A stretch of DNA of 64,000 bases from UBA4742 sp037138595 (lineage in GTDB: Bacteria > Actinomycetota > Acidimicrobiia > Acidimicrobiales > Acidimicrobilacustridaceae): NCBI GenBank assembly GCA_037138595.1, contig JBAXIB010000008.1, forward strand, positions 1 to 64,000, read 5' to 3'. The notes beneath the pieces were generated by a model that saw nothing but the letters and a program-made list of their open reading frames with translations, did no database searches and had not been told where the DNA came from. This document shows positions 18,665 through 26,976 of the stretch, piece by piece. The position numbers and the translations under genes are program-made. Every line of letters begins with the position of its first letter. Positions within the stretch are counted from its first letter, which is position 1.

Positions 18665-18859
18665 ATGAATGAAGATGAATCGGCCGATCTGGTGTGCCCC
18701 CGCTGTCAGCAATCAGTGATTGAGCGGTTCTATGGGCCATGTGATCAATGCCGACAATTGTTGCGCTCCTCGCAAGGCGGCACTGCGCACCACGTCGTGC
18801 CAGCCGAATATGAGCCGAAGATGAATGTGACGCCCAATGCGGTCGCATCGAAGGATTGA
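18665..18859 (+). CDS. small zinc-ribbon protein
   Basis: This 64-residue protein has two CxxC knuckles, CPRC at 11-14 and CDQC at 26-29, spaced as in a rubredoxin-like zinc ribbon. A polar, apparently disordered tail follows. It lies 20 bases after the mannosyltransferase gene and 6 bases before the crotonase gene, so it is probably co-transcribed with them. I chose ATG 18665; a GTG at 18647 directly after the upstream stop would add six residues. Function unknown; a metal-binding adaptor is the simplest guess. Confidence 0.6.
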   Translation: MNEDESADLVCPRCQQSVIERFYGPCDQCRQLLRSSQGGTAHHVVPAEYEPKMNVTPNAVASKD

Positions 18860-18865
18860 CTGACC

Positions 18866-19669
18866 GTGTCCACCGTTGAGTTGTCAACTATTGAGTCAGG
18901 GATTGCGTTGGTGACGTTGAATCGTCCCGATCGACTCAACGCCATGAACTCCGAACTCATTGGCGACCTCCACTCGTGTCTGGATGAGCTAGCCCTTGAC
19001 CACAGTTGTCGTGTTGTAGTCCTGACCGGTGCCGGTCGTGGATTTTGTGCCGGATTAGACTTGAAAGAGTCGGTCCACGCACCAGGGAGCGAAGGTCAAG
19101 GTCGAGTCCAGTCGGGTATGGCGACGCAGCAATACATCGCGTCGTTGATACCTAAGCTTCGTTCGCTACGCCAACCGGTGATCGCGGCGATTAACGGCGC
19201 CGCATCAGGTGGTGGACTCGCACTTTGCCTTGGAAGCGATATTCGCATTGCTGGCGAATCGGCGCGGTTCAACGTGGCCTTTGTGAAGATTGGGCTGTCA
19301 GGGTGCGACATTGGCGTCAGTTGGTTGCTGCCACGCCTTATTGGGGCATCGCAGGCTCACGAATTGATGCTGACTGGACGCATCATTGACGCCGCTGAAG
19401 CGAAACGAATCGGATTAATTGTGCGCGTGGTGCCTGATCGGGATCTGATTGATGCCGCGCTTGAGACTGCGAGTCAGATTGTGAGTAACAGTCCGTTCGG
19501 GGTTTGGATGACCAAGGAAGTCATGTGGTCGAACCTAGAAACCGGAAGTCTTCATGCCGGAATCGACCTTGAGAACCGAACGCAAATCTTGGCCTCGAAC
19601 ACCGGTGACATGGCCGAGGCCGTCACCGCATTTTTCGAAAAACGGCCACCAAACTTTACGAATTCCTAA
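18866..19669 (+). CDS. enoyl-CoA hydratase/isomerase family (crotonase) protein
   Basis: The 267-residue crotonase has the oxyanion-hole segments GAGRGFCAGLDLKE and NGAASGGGLALCLG, and the DIRIA strand. The first catalytic glutamate of classical enoyl-CoA hydratases (in GGGCELA) is replaced by alanine here. An aspartate in GLSGCDIG, followed by LLPRLIG, fits the PaaG/EchA-type subgroup, where that acid is catalytic. It may therefore be an isomerase or a specialised hydratase of CoA thioesters. GTG start with AAGGA about ten bases upstream. Confidence 0.85.
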   Translation: MSTVELSTIESGIALVTLNRPDRLNAMNSELIGDLHSCLDELALDHSCRVVVLTGAGRGFCAGLDLKESVHAPGSEGQGRVQSGMATQQYIASLIPKLRSLRQPVIAAINGAASGGGLALCLGSDIRIAGESARFNVAFVKIGLSGCDIGVSWLLPRLIGASQAHELMLTGRIIDAAEAKRIGLIVRVVPDRDLIDAALETASQIVSNSPFGVWMTKEVMWSNLETGSLHAGIDLENRTQILASNTGDMAEAVTAFFEKRPPNFTNS

Positions 19670-19690
19670 CCCAGTCGACGACCGCGAAGA

Positions 19691-20170
19691 TTAGTCGGCT
19701 ATTGGGATTTCTTCGATCGAGACCGACCCAAAAGTGTCGTTCTTTTGGATCGCCTTGACGGCATCCATCCCACTCGTCACCTGGCCGAAAAGGTTGTATT
19801 GCTTAGGCAGTTTGCCGCCTAGGTGCTCTAGGCAAATGAAGAACTGCGACCCATTGGTATCGGGACCGGCATTGGCCATCGCAACAGCACCTTCGATGTA
19901 GTCACCTTGTACCGGCTCGTCAGCGAAACGGTAGCCCGGGCCACCGCGTCCGGATCCCTCGGGGCAACCACCTTGAATGACGAAGCCAGGCTCTACCCGA
20001 TGGAAGTTCAACTTGTCGTAGTACCCAGTGCGGGCCAGTACGATGAAATTATTGACTGAAAGCGGGGCAATCCTTGGATCGAGATCCATCACGATGTCTC
20101 CTCGGGGTGAACCAATCGTGACTCGGTAGATGGTGTTGAGGTCAATCTGCATTTCTGGTGGCTTTGACAT
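19691..20170 (-). CDS. cyclophilin-type peptidyl-prolyl cis-trans isomerase
   Basis: The 159-residue protein is a single cyclophilin domain with no signal peptide, so it is cytoplasmic. It shows FHRVEPGFVIQGGCPEGSG with the catalytic arginine, MANAGPDTNGSQFFI in the substrate groove, and the LDPRIAPLSVNNF opening. It catalyses proline isomerisation during protein folding. It is divergent from the AlkA-like gene over only 31 bases, where a TAAAGA (20183-20178) seven bases before its ATG may be a weak leaderless -10. Length is normal for small bacterial PpiA/PpiB enzymes. Confidence 0.92.
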   Translation of the reverse strand: MSKPPEMQIDLNTIYRVTIGSPRGDIVMDLDPRIAPLSVNNFIVLARTGYYDKLNFHRVEPGFVIQGGCPEGSGRGGPGYRFADEPVQGDYIEGAVAMANAGPDTNGSQFFICLEHLGGKLPKQYNLFGQVTSGMDAVKAIQKNDTFGSVSIEEIPIAD

Positions 20171-20189
20171 TCCGACATCTTTACACGCC

Positions 20190-20195
20190 TAGGCT
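20190..20195 (+). promoter_or_regulatory. candidate leaderless -10 element (TAGGCT)
   Basis: TAGGCT is followed by GACCGA and the ATG of the AlkA-like gene at 20202. The gap is six bases and there is no Shine-Dalgarno, which fits transcription starting at the start codon. The minus-strand cyclophilin gene starts 31 bases away, so both promoters must be packed in this gap. Confidence 0.45.
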
Positions 20196-20201
20196 GACCG
20201 A

Positions 20202-20846
20202 ATGACACGCGTCGGCCACAGCGATGCAAGTGTTGCATTGGCACAGCTTGATCCGGTCATGTCGGCACTCGTTGCGACTCATGGACCGATGCGAATCGCA
20301 GCTCCCCCGAAGGTTGAGCAGCGGTTCGAGCGTTTGGCTGAATCGATTGTGTATCAGCAACTCGCGGGTCGTGCTGCGGCCACCATTTGGGGTCGAGTAC
20401 GGGACCTTTTTGGGCCAGGATCGCTCAAGCCTCAAGCGGTCCTTTTGGCCCCAATTGAACAGTTGCGAGCGGCGGGATTGTCTCGGGCAAAGGCGGCAGC
20501 CATTATCGACCTTGCCCACCATGTGGATGATGGCCGTCTTGAATTGACCAAGCTGGGACGAATGAGCGATAGCGACATCATCGATGAGCTCATCGCAGTG
20601 CGCGGTATCGGACCATGGACGGCGCAGATGTTTCTCATGTTTGCGCTTGGTCGGCTCGACGTTTGGCCAACCGGAGACCTCGGTGTACGTAACGGGTATG
20701 GAATCGCCTATCGCCTTGCTGATCCACCATCGTCAGGTGAACTCGCAGAATTTGGCAATCGATTTCGCCCGTACCGAAGTGTGGCGGCGTGGTACTGCTG
20801 GAAAGCTGCCGACTCTCCAAGCCACGGCGACTCGGTGAGCGCTTGA
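20202..20846 (+). CDS. AlkA-like DNA-3-methyladenine glycosylase II
   Basis: The 214-residue protein has the helix-hairpin-helix VRGIGPWTAQMF (residues 133-144) and the downstream catalytic aspartate D159 in PTGDLG, the signature of the HhH-GPD glycosylase superfamily. SIVYQQLAGRAAATIW matches the AlkA/MAG2 helix before the hairpin. It should excise alkylated purines such as 3-methyladenine in base-excision repair. The N-terminal TBP-like domain of E. coli AlkA is absent, as in Mag-type enzymes. No iron-sulfur cysteines are present, which argues against an EndoIII type. Confidence 0.88.
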   Translation: MTRVGHSDASVALAQLDPVMSALVATHGPMRIAAPPKVEQRFERLAESIVYQQLAGRAAATIWGRVRDLFGPGSLKPQAVLLAPIEQLRAAGLSRAKAAAIIDLAHHVDDGRLELTKLGRMSDSDIIDELIAVRGIGPWTAQMFLMFALGRLDVWPTGDLGVRNGYGIAYRLADPPSSGELAEFGNRFRPYRSVAAWYCWKAADSPSHGDSVSA

Positions 20847-20883
20847 CGCGTTAGGTCTGGTCCACGACCGAAGTAGCGTGGGG

Positions 20884-21912
20884 TCAGGCTGATAGTCCGG
20901 CGTGGAAGGTCTCGCCGGGTTCGAGTGGGAAGTGACATGCCACAAAATGATTTGGGGCAATCTCGGCCATCTTCGGCTCGACCTGCGCGCACATCTCCTG
21001 CGCCTTTGGACACCGAGTTCGGAATCGGCAACCACTTGGTGGTGCAAGCGGAGACGGCAACTCACCCGACAGCGTGTCACCCTCGCGAGGCCGCACCGAA
21101 GGGTCTGGCACCGGAATCGAACTCAAGAGCGCAGCGGTATACGGGTGAGACGGGCTCTTGTAAAGATCGTTCGGATTGGCAACTTCGCATAGTTTTCCGA
21201 GATACATCACTGCGACTCGGTCACTAATATTTTTCACCACCGCAAGATCATGAGCGATGAAGACCAAAGTAAGTCCGTAACGGATCTTCATGTCTTCAAG
21301 CAGGTTCAGAATTTGGGCTTGGACCGAAACATCAAGCGCCGAGACGGGCTCGTCGCAGATGATCAATTTTGGGTCCAACACGAGTGAACGCGCGATACAA
21401 ATTCGCTGGCACTGCCCACCGGAAAACTGATGCGGTCGACGCCCGACCGCAGTTTCGGGATCAAGACCCACAGCTTCGAGTGTCTCAAATACTTTCTGGC
21501 GTTGTTCTTCGGCCGAACCGCGTTTCCAGATCTTGAGCGGTTCGCCAACGATGTCGCCAACTTTGCGCCGGGGATTCAGCGAGGAGATTGGATCCTGAAA
21601 AATCATCTGCATGTCGGGCCGAACTTGGCGGAGCGCTTCACCTTGCAATTGGGTGAGATCTTGGCCGTTGTAAATCACCGCTCCGCTGGTCGGGCGGGGG
21701 AGCTGCATGAGGGCTCGACCGGTGGTGGATTTCCCACATCCGGATTCACCAACGAGACCGAGCGTCTCGCCCTCTTTGACGTCAATGCTGACATCGGTGA
21801 CGGCATTGACGACAAGTCCAGTTGATCCAACAGGAAATTCTACGACGAGGTTCTCAGCGCGAAGGAGCGATTCGCCCGCATCGCGCAGGTGTGCGGTACC
21901 GCTTCCGGCCAT
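20884..21912 (-). CDS. peptide/nickel ABC transporter ATP-binding protein, DppF/OppF type
   Basis: The 342-residue ATPase has Walker A GESGCGKS, signature FSGGQCQR, and Walker B LIICDEPVSALD. It ends in the oligopeptide-transporter C-terminal extension with a cysteine cluster (CRFRTRCPKAQEMC). It is the fifth and last gene of the importer operon and starts one base after the stop of the DppD-type gene (TGACATG). It should dimerise with that protein to power import through the two permeases. Confidence 0.92.
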   Translation of the reverse strand: MAGSGTAHLRDAGESLLRAENLVVEFPVGSTGLVVNAVTDVSIDVKEGETLGLVGESGCGKSTTGRALMQLPRPTSGAVIYNGQDLTQLQGEALRQVRPDMQMIFQDPISSLNPRRKVGDIVGEPLKIWKRGSAEEQRQKVFETLEAVGLDPETAVGRRPHQFSGGQCQRICIARSLVLDPKLIICDEPVSALDVSVQAQILNLLEDMKIRYGLTLVFIAHDLAVVKNISDRVAVMYLGKLCEVANPNDLYKSPSHPYTAALLSSIPVPDPSVRPREGDTLSGELPSPLAPPSGCRFRTRCPKAQEMCAQVEPKMAEIAPNHFVACHFPLEPGETFHAGLSA

Positions 21913-21913
21913 G

Positions 21914-23056
21914 TCAGTTCTCCTCGGCCGGCACAGCAGTAACGGCTTGTTCTGTTGGATTTACGGCAGTTGGAATTGCGGCGGCTTTGGTCGTCAACTT
22001 CACCTGGTTTCGCGCCAGCGCATCTTTGCCCTCGGGAGTATCGACGGGGAACCAGCAGCGATAGAAATGACCCGGGGTCTCGGCGGCAACAAGGGGTGGC
22101 TCTTCTTGTCGGCACTTGTCTTGCACATAGCTGCACCGCGGTCCGAAACTGCATCCACGCGGCGGGTTAACGAGGTCGGGTGGCCGACCAGGGATAATAG
22201 CGAGACGGGTGTGGCTGTCATTGGCAAGTTTGGGTATTGAACTGACCAGCGCTTCGGTATACGGCATCTTGAATTTTTCGAACAACACGCTGGTGGGAGC
22301 CTGTTCAACAATTTTTCCGGCGTACATGACGGCGATCTCATCGGTACGCCCAGCGACAACCCCGAGATCGTGGGTAACCAAGATCATTGCCATGTGACGG
22401 TCGGTCTGTTGTTTTTGCAGCAGGTTGAGTATCTGCGCCTGGACCGTGACGTCAAGAGCAGTGGTTGGTTCATCGGCAAACAAGATTTTTGGTCCGCAGG
22501 CCAAGGCGATGGCAATGGTCACGCGTTGTCGCATGCCACCCGACAACTGATGCGGATACTCCTGGAGACGTTGTTGGGGCTCAGGGATTCCGACTGATTT
22601 CAGCAATGCGAGAGCGGTTTCGGTCGCTTCGCTTTTGTCCATCGACAAATGATGGACAAGCGACTCAGTTATCTGGCGCCCAATTTTCATGACGGGATTC
22701 AACGAGGTCATTGGGTCTTGGAAGACCATCGCCATTTCGGAGCCCCAAACGCTTCGCATTTGGTTTTGCGAAAATCCAATGATGTCAGTTCCTTCGTAAA
22801 ACACATGGCCGTCGCGAATGACATTGCGACTCGGCAGCAGGCCCATAATTGAGCGGGACAAGATGGTTTTGCCCGAGCCGGATTCGCCCACCACGCCCAA
22901 TGTTCTTCCCTTGACCAGGGTGAGTGATACGCCGTCCACGGCGCGAACATTTCCCCGCTCGGTGCGGAAGTGGGTCTTGAGGTCGACGACCTTGAGAAGT
23001 TCGGCTGACGGGTCGGCGGGCGCGAAGTCGACGTTGGCCTTGACCTTGCGACTCAC
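21914..23056 (-). CDS. peptide/nickel ABC transporter ATP-binding protein, DppD/OppD type
   Basis: The 380-residue ATPase has Walker A GESGSGKT, signature LSGGMRQR and Walker B ILFADEPTTALD, plus the oligopeptide C-terminal cysteine segment (CSFGPRCSYVQDKC). A tail of about 50 residues rich in Ala, Val and Thr is longer than usual. The GTG start lies in a GTGA overlap with the DppC-type gene. It is the first of two non-identical ATPases, as in dipeptide and oligopeptide importers. Confidence 0.92.
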   Translation of the reverse strand: MSRKVKANVDFAPADPSAELLKVVDLKTHFRTERGNVRAVDGVSLTLVKGRTLGVVGESGSGKTILSRSIMGLLPSRNVIRDGHVFYEGTDIIGFSQNQMRSVWGSEMAMVFQDPMTSLNPVMKIGRQITESLVHHLSMDKSEATETALALLKSVGIPEPQQRLQEYPHQLSGGMRQRVTIAIALACGPKILFADEPTTALDVTVQAQILNLLQKQQTDRHMAMILVTHDLGVVAGRTDEIAVMYAGKIVEQAPTSVLFEKFKMPYTEALVSSIPKLANDSHTRLAIIPGRPPDLVNPPRGCSFGPRCSYVQDKCRQEEPPLVAAETPGHFYRCWFPVDTPEGKDALARNQVKLTTKAAAIPTAVNPTEQAVTAVPAEEN

Positions 23057-24063
23057 AAGCCACCTTCTTTCACGTCGAAGTACTCACGGACCCGGTCACC
23101 GGCAAAGTTCAACATCAGCACGGTCATGAACAGAACCGCGCTCGGGATTAACGCAATCTGGGGGTCGGTTTCGAGAACGTTTCGTCCCTCATTGATCATG
23201 CCGCCCCATGTCGGAGTTGGTGGTGCGACTGAAAGTCCCAAGAAGGCCAAGCCGCCCTCGGCGACGATGGCGACCGCAACGCCGATGATGGCAAACGACA
23301 GCAACGGCAAAACAACATTCGGAAATATTTCGCGCGCGATTATTCGTCTATTGCTCGCGCCCATAGTTCGTGACGCGAGGACGAATTCGCGTTGTCCAAA
23401 CATGAGGGTGCTCGCCCGCACAAGCCTCGCCGATGGCGCAATCGAAACTATGCCGATAGCCATCGACACGACCCAAATGGTTCGGTTGTTGGTGAAGGTG
23501 ATGATCGCCAACGCAAGCAACAGCGCGGGAAACGCCAGCAGCACGTCCATTGCGCCCATCAGCAGACTCTCGGTGCGCCCTTTGTAGAAACCGGCGATGA
23601 GCCCGATGAGTCCCCCAAGAATGAGTCCAAAGGTGATGGCAATCAATCCCACGGTGAGAGACACGCGTGCGCCCCACACAATGCGAGAAAAGACGTCTCG
23701 TCCAAGACTGTCAGTACCAAGCCAATGGGCCGCACTAATAGGGCACTTGATGCAACTCGAAACCTTTGTCGGCGATTGGATGGGCAAATATGGGGCGAGA
23801 ACTGCTAACAGGCTGATAAAACCAACCCAGCCCGCCGCGAGCCAAAAACCGAGGCCAAGTCGCCGTTTGATTGCATCGGCACTGACTTGATCGGGATCAA
23901 GGAAATGCAACGATTCGAGCTCGCGCACATGACCGTCGGCGATACCGCCGGGCCCGACAAGCTCGGTTGCCATGCTCGAAGACTCGAGCAGGTCCGAACT
24001 CGGAAAATAATCCGAGCCTGGAGCCTGGCTTTCCTTGGGGAAATCAGACGATGGAGCGGGCAT
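23053..24063 (-). CDS. peptide/nickel ABC transporter permease, DppC type
   Basis: The permease (336 residues from the chosen start) has six membrane helices, a periplasmic loop with HWLGTDSLGRDVFSRIVWGAR typical of DppC proteins, and the EAA-loop region SNRRIIAREIFPNV that contacts the ATPases. Its N-terminal cytoplasmic leader of about 60 residues is longer than in most DppC proteins. The ATG at 24063 overlaps the stop of the DppB-type gene by 20 bases; a further in-frame start at 24102 seems less likely. Confidence 0.9.
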   Translation of the reverse strand: MPAPSSDFPKESQAPGSDYFPSSDLLESSSMATELVGPGGIADGHVRELESLHFLDPDQVSADAIKRRLGLGFWLAAGWVGFISLLAVLAPYLPIQSPTKVSSCIKCPISAAHWLGTDSLGRDVFSRIVWGARVSLTVGLIAITFGLILGGLIGLIAGFYKGRTESLLMGAMDVLLAFPALLLALAIITFTNNRTIWVVSMAIGIVSIAPSARLVRASTLMFGQREFVLASRTMGASNRRIIAREIFPNVVLPLLSFAIIGVAVAIVAEGGLAFLGLSVAPPTPTWGGMINEGRNVLETDPQIALIPSAVLFMTVLMLNFAGDRVREYFDVKEGGL

Positions 24064-24997
24064 GGCGGATCCTGGGGTCGATGACTGCATACAGCATGTC
24101 AATGGCGAAGTTGATGAGCACGTAAGCGATGGCCACGATCACAACGCCGCCTTGAACGGGAATGTAATCACGTCCGAGGATTCCATCGACGATGTACCGG
24201 CCGATGCCATTCAGGGCAAAAATGACTTCGACGATGAATGCGCCGCCGATGAGTCGCCCGAAGTTCAGGCCAGCAACGGTGACGAGAGAAAACGTGGACG
24301 GCCGAAACGCGTGGCGAAGCAGGACCCGACTGGATTTGATCCCTTTGGCTTTGGCCATCGTGATGTAATCCTCCTGCAACGTCGAGATGAGGTCGGTGCG
24401 CAACAAGCGCATGTAAACCGCCATCTCAGCGACCGCCAAGGTCAGCGCAGGCAAGAACAGATCATGGATGTTTTCAGCGGGATTATCGGTAAATTTCACG
24501 TAGCCCACCGATGGGAACCACCCTAAGTTCACGGCGAAAATCAAGATCAGCACGATTGCCACCACAAAACTCGGAATCGAAAGCAGTCCGAAAGCAATCG
24601 TCGTTGACGAGCGATCGAAAATGCCGCCAGCGCGCGCTGCGGCGAGAAGCCCGAGGGGTATTGCTACGCCCAACGCAATGAGTTGCGAATAAATCAGCAA
24701 CTCCAAGGTAACTGGCAGCCGCTCGCTGATGGCTTCGGACACGGGCTGGCGATTTCGGGCTGAAACGCCCATGTTGCCGGTCGCGGTCTTGCCGAGCCAC
24801 TTGGCATATTGCACCGGCACGGGATCATTCAGGCCGAGATCAGCCTTGGTTTGCTTATAGCCCGCCTCGTCACAGCTGATTCCGCACACGACTCGAGCCG
24901 TGTCGCCTGGAAGCAAACGCAACATGAAAAACGATGCCGCAGTTACTGCGAGCAAGACAAAAAAGAGCGAGACAAGCTTCTTGCGCACGAACCGCAT
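24044..24997 (-). CDS. peptide/nickel ABC transporter permease, DppB type
   Basis: The 317-residue permease starts with a membrane helix after MRFVRKK and keeps the DppB landmarks: LRLLPGD in the first periplasmic segment, a long loop, and the cytoplasmic EAA-type segment YITMAKAKGIKSSRVLLRHAFRPS. Six membrane helices are predicted. A GGAAGGAC ribosome-binding site lies about eleven bases upstream of the ATG. It forms the translocation pore with the DppC-type protein. Confidence 0.92.
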   Translation of the reverse strand: MRFVRKKLVSLFFVLLAVTAASFFMLRLLPGDTARVVCGISCDEAGYKQTKADLGLNDPVPVQYAKWLGKTATGNMGVSARNRQPVSEAISERLPVTLELLIYSQLIALGVAIPLGLLAAARAGGIFDRSSTTIAFGLLSIPSFVVAIVLILIFAVNLGWFPSVGYVKFTDNPAENIHDLFLPALTLAVAEMAVYMRLLRTDLISTLQEDYITMAKAKGIKSSRVLLRHAFRPSTFSLVTVAGLNFGRLIGGAFIVEVIFALNGIGRYIVDGILGRDYIPVQGGVVIVAIAYVLINFAIDMLYAVIDPRIRHARSIV

Positions 24998-25064
24998 TGC
25001 GGCTTGGGTCCTTCCGAGAGCGGCACTAACAAGGTGAAGTTAATGCACTTTGTTGAAACGGACA

Positions 25065-25093
25065 GGGGTGGCCACCGATGTGGTGGCCACCCC
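25065..25093 (-). terminator. perfect 12-bp intercistronic hairpin
   Basis: GGGGTGGCCACC (25065-25076) and GGTGGCCACCCC (25082-25093) form a perfect 12-bp stem with a five-base loop. It lies between the binding-protein gene and the DppB-type permease gene, both on the minus strand. No T-run follows on the minus strand, so it is more likely a partial terminator or an mRNA-stabilising hairpin that raises binding-protein output relative to the membrane genes than a full intrinsic terminator. Confidence 0.7.
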
Positions 25094-25123
25094 ACGCCCA
25101 ACTACTTCACATCTTGGAACGTC

Positions 25124-26812
25124 CTACTTGGTGAGCCACGTTTGGGTGAATCGAACCACACCGCCGAAATCGCCAGCGCCACCGATGGGGAGCGAGGGCT
25201 GTCCGTCGGGGAGGTCACCGTTGGTGATGCCACGCACGTTGTTTCCGGCCGCAATGGCCCACAACGAATGGTTGAGCCAGATGTAGGGGAAATCCTTGGC
25301 CATTTGGGTTTGCAAGTCGGCATAAGCCTGCTTGCGAGTCGCCTCGTCGGTTGACTGGCGACCCCGGTTGAGGGCGTCATCAATCTTGGGATCGATGTTC
25401 CGGGCAATGTTCAAGGTGATGACTCCACTTGCGTTTGATCCGTACCACCACACCGCGTCGGTGTCGGGGTCGACTGAACCAAATTGACGCCAGAGGTTGA
25501 CCTGGTACTTACCAAACACTCCATCGGCCACGAACGCAGACTGCTCGCTCGTCTTGATGGTGGTCTTCATGCCGACGTCATTGAAGTTTTGCTGCAACAA
25601 CGCCACGGCCTGCTGGTTCTCAGGGTTCGGAGTCGTGCCAATTTCGAAGGTCGGGACCTTGCCGGTTTCCTTGGTGTACTCGGCTACCAAAGCCTTGGCG
25701 GCGGCGGGGTCGTAGTCGGGGTAATCGGTCTTGGCGTACCACTTCGACGACGGTTTGAACACGCCAGTGGCATCTTCGCTGATTCCAGCATTGATTGCCG
25801 CTTGGTAGGCCTTGCGATCAACGGCCAAGGCCATGGCATGACGCACTCGGACGTCGCTGAGAGCGGGGTCTTGAGTGTTGATGATCAGGAATCCTTCTTC
25901 GCTTTCACCAAGGTCCTCGACCAGTTGCAGCTTGCCGTCTTTAGCGAGCTGACGTAATGAGGAAATCTGCTGGAACGACGACGTATGGATCATGTTTATG
26001 TCGTTGGTGCGCAATGCTGAGGTTCGCGCCGAGTCATCAGGAATCGGTCGGAATTCGATCGAGTCGAGATAGGGCATTCCGGTTCGCCAGTATTTTGCAT
26101 ACTTGGTTGCTTTGAAGGATTTGTCTGGCTCCCACGAGGTGAAGGCGAATGGCCCAGTGCCAACTGGTTTACGCGAGCTCGCATCGGTGGCTTTGCCGTC
26201 GGCATCGAACATCGACGGAGCCGGGACCATGCCGACCTGGCTGGTGAGCAAACTCGGGAACGCCACCCACGGGGATGACATCGTGATCCGCGAGGTCAGC
26301 GGCCCAGTCGTTTCGATGGTCTGAATCGGTGCAACGGCTGGTCCGGTGAGCGCCGATGCCTTGTGGGCCTTCATCATGGTGGTGATCGCAGCGCCGTCAA
26401 GCGGCGTGCCATCTTGGAAGGTGACGTTCGGCCGAACCTTGATGTCCCAGACGGTGTAATCGGCATTAGGAGTGAGTGATTCAGCCAAGTAGGGCTGGGC
26501 GATCTTGTTGGCATCGAATGCAACCAACGGATCGAAAACGGCCATGCCCACTTCGGTGCCGGAAATGGCCCAGCGATTTGAGGTCGGGTTGAAACCATCT
26601 GATTCGGCTTCGAGACCCATGACGAAGGCCCCGCCGTACTGCGGTGCACCCTCAGCGGCGAGCGTCATTGAGGTTTGTCCACCAGTGGTATCGGTTGTGC
26701 CCTGCGAACTGTTGCTCTTACTGCCGCATGCGGCGGCGAGAATGGCGACTGCGCAAACCATCCCCACGATGGCATAGCGGTGTTGGCGCAAGTTTCCGGT
26801 TGTCAAGTGCAT
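25124..26812 (-). CDS. peptide/nickel ABC transporter substrate-binding lipoprotein (SBP_bac_5)
   Basis: The 562-residue protein has a lipoprotein signal ending in LAAACG with Cys29, then a Ser/Thr-rich linker. The family 5 solute-binding domain follows, with YTVWDIKVRPNVTFQDGTPLDGAA and a CRT-like SSPWVAFPSLL region. It captures peptides or similar solutes outside the membrane and hands them to the permeases. The ATG at 26812 is preferred because GGGGA directly precedes it and it gives a normal signal peptide; an upstream in-frame start would put 36 polar residues ahead of the signal. It is the first gene of the operon. Confidence 0.92.
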   Translation of the reverse strand: MHLTTGNLRQHRYAIVGMVCAVAILAAACGSKSNSSQGTTDTTGGQTSMTLAAEGAPQYGGAFVMGLEAESDGFNPTSNRWAISGTEVGMAVFDPLVAFDANKIAQPYLAESLTPNADYTVWDIKVRPNVTFQDGTPLDGAAITTMMKAHKASALTGPAVAPIQTIETTGPLTSRITMSSPWVAFPSLLTSQVGMVPAPSMFDADGKATDASSRKPVGTGPFAFTSWEPDKSFKATKYAKYWRTGMPYLDSIEFRPIPDDSARTSALRTNDINMIHTSSFQQISSLRQLAKDGKLQLVEDLGESEEGFLIINTQDPALSDVRVRHAMALAVDRKAYQAAINAGISEDATGVFKPSSKWYAKTDYPDYDPAAAKALVAEYTKETGKVPTFEIGTTPNPENQQAVALLQQNFNDVGMKTTIKTSEQSAFVADGVFGKYQVNLWRQFGSVDPDTDAVWWYGSNASGVITLNIARNIDPKIDDALNRGRQSTDEATRKQAYADLQTQMAKDFPYIWLNHSLWAIAAGNNVRGITNGDLPDGQPSLPIGGAGDFGGVVRFTQTWLTK

Positions 26813-26891
26813 TCCCCATTCGATTGATCGATTTAGCCTCAGCCAAATCGCGAACTGCCTGATGTGATGTGACTGCTGCCACAGTGGTGCG

Positions 26892-26920
26892 AAACTAGGC
26901 CGGTCTCGACGGTGTGTCAA
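26892..26920 (-). promoter_or_regulatory. canonical sigma-A promoter of the peptide transporter operon
   Basis: On the minus strand TTGACA (26920-26915) is followed by exactly 17 bases and then TAGTTT (26897-26892). Initiation would fall near 26885, giving an untranslated leader of about 73 bases before the ATG at 26812, with a normal ribosome-binding site. It is the only full -35/-10 match I found in this window. Confidence 0.75.
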
Positions 26921-26976
26921 TCATTCGCGATGGATCGCTCACCCGCTCGCTGTTGATGAACGCGATCAAGATGCTG

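Noticed and set aside
23126..23808. Open frames on the plus strand opposite the DppC-type permease
   Set aside because: Composition is that of antisense to membrane helices; the permease on the other strand has clear family motifs.
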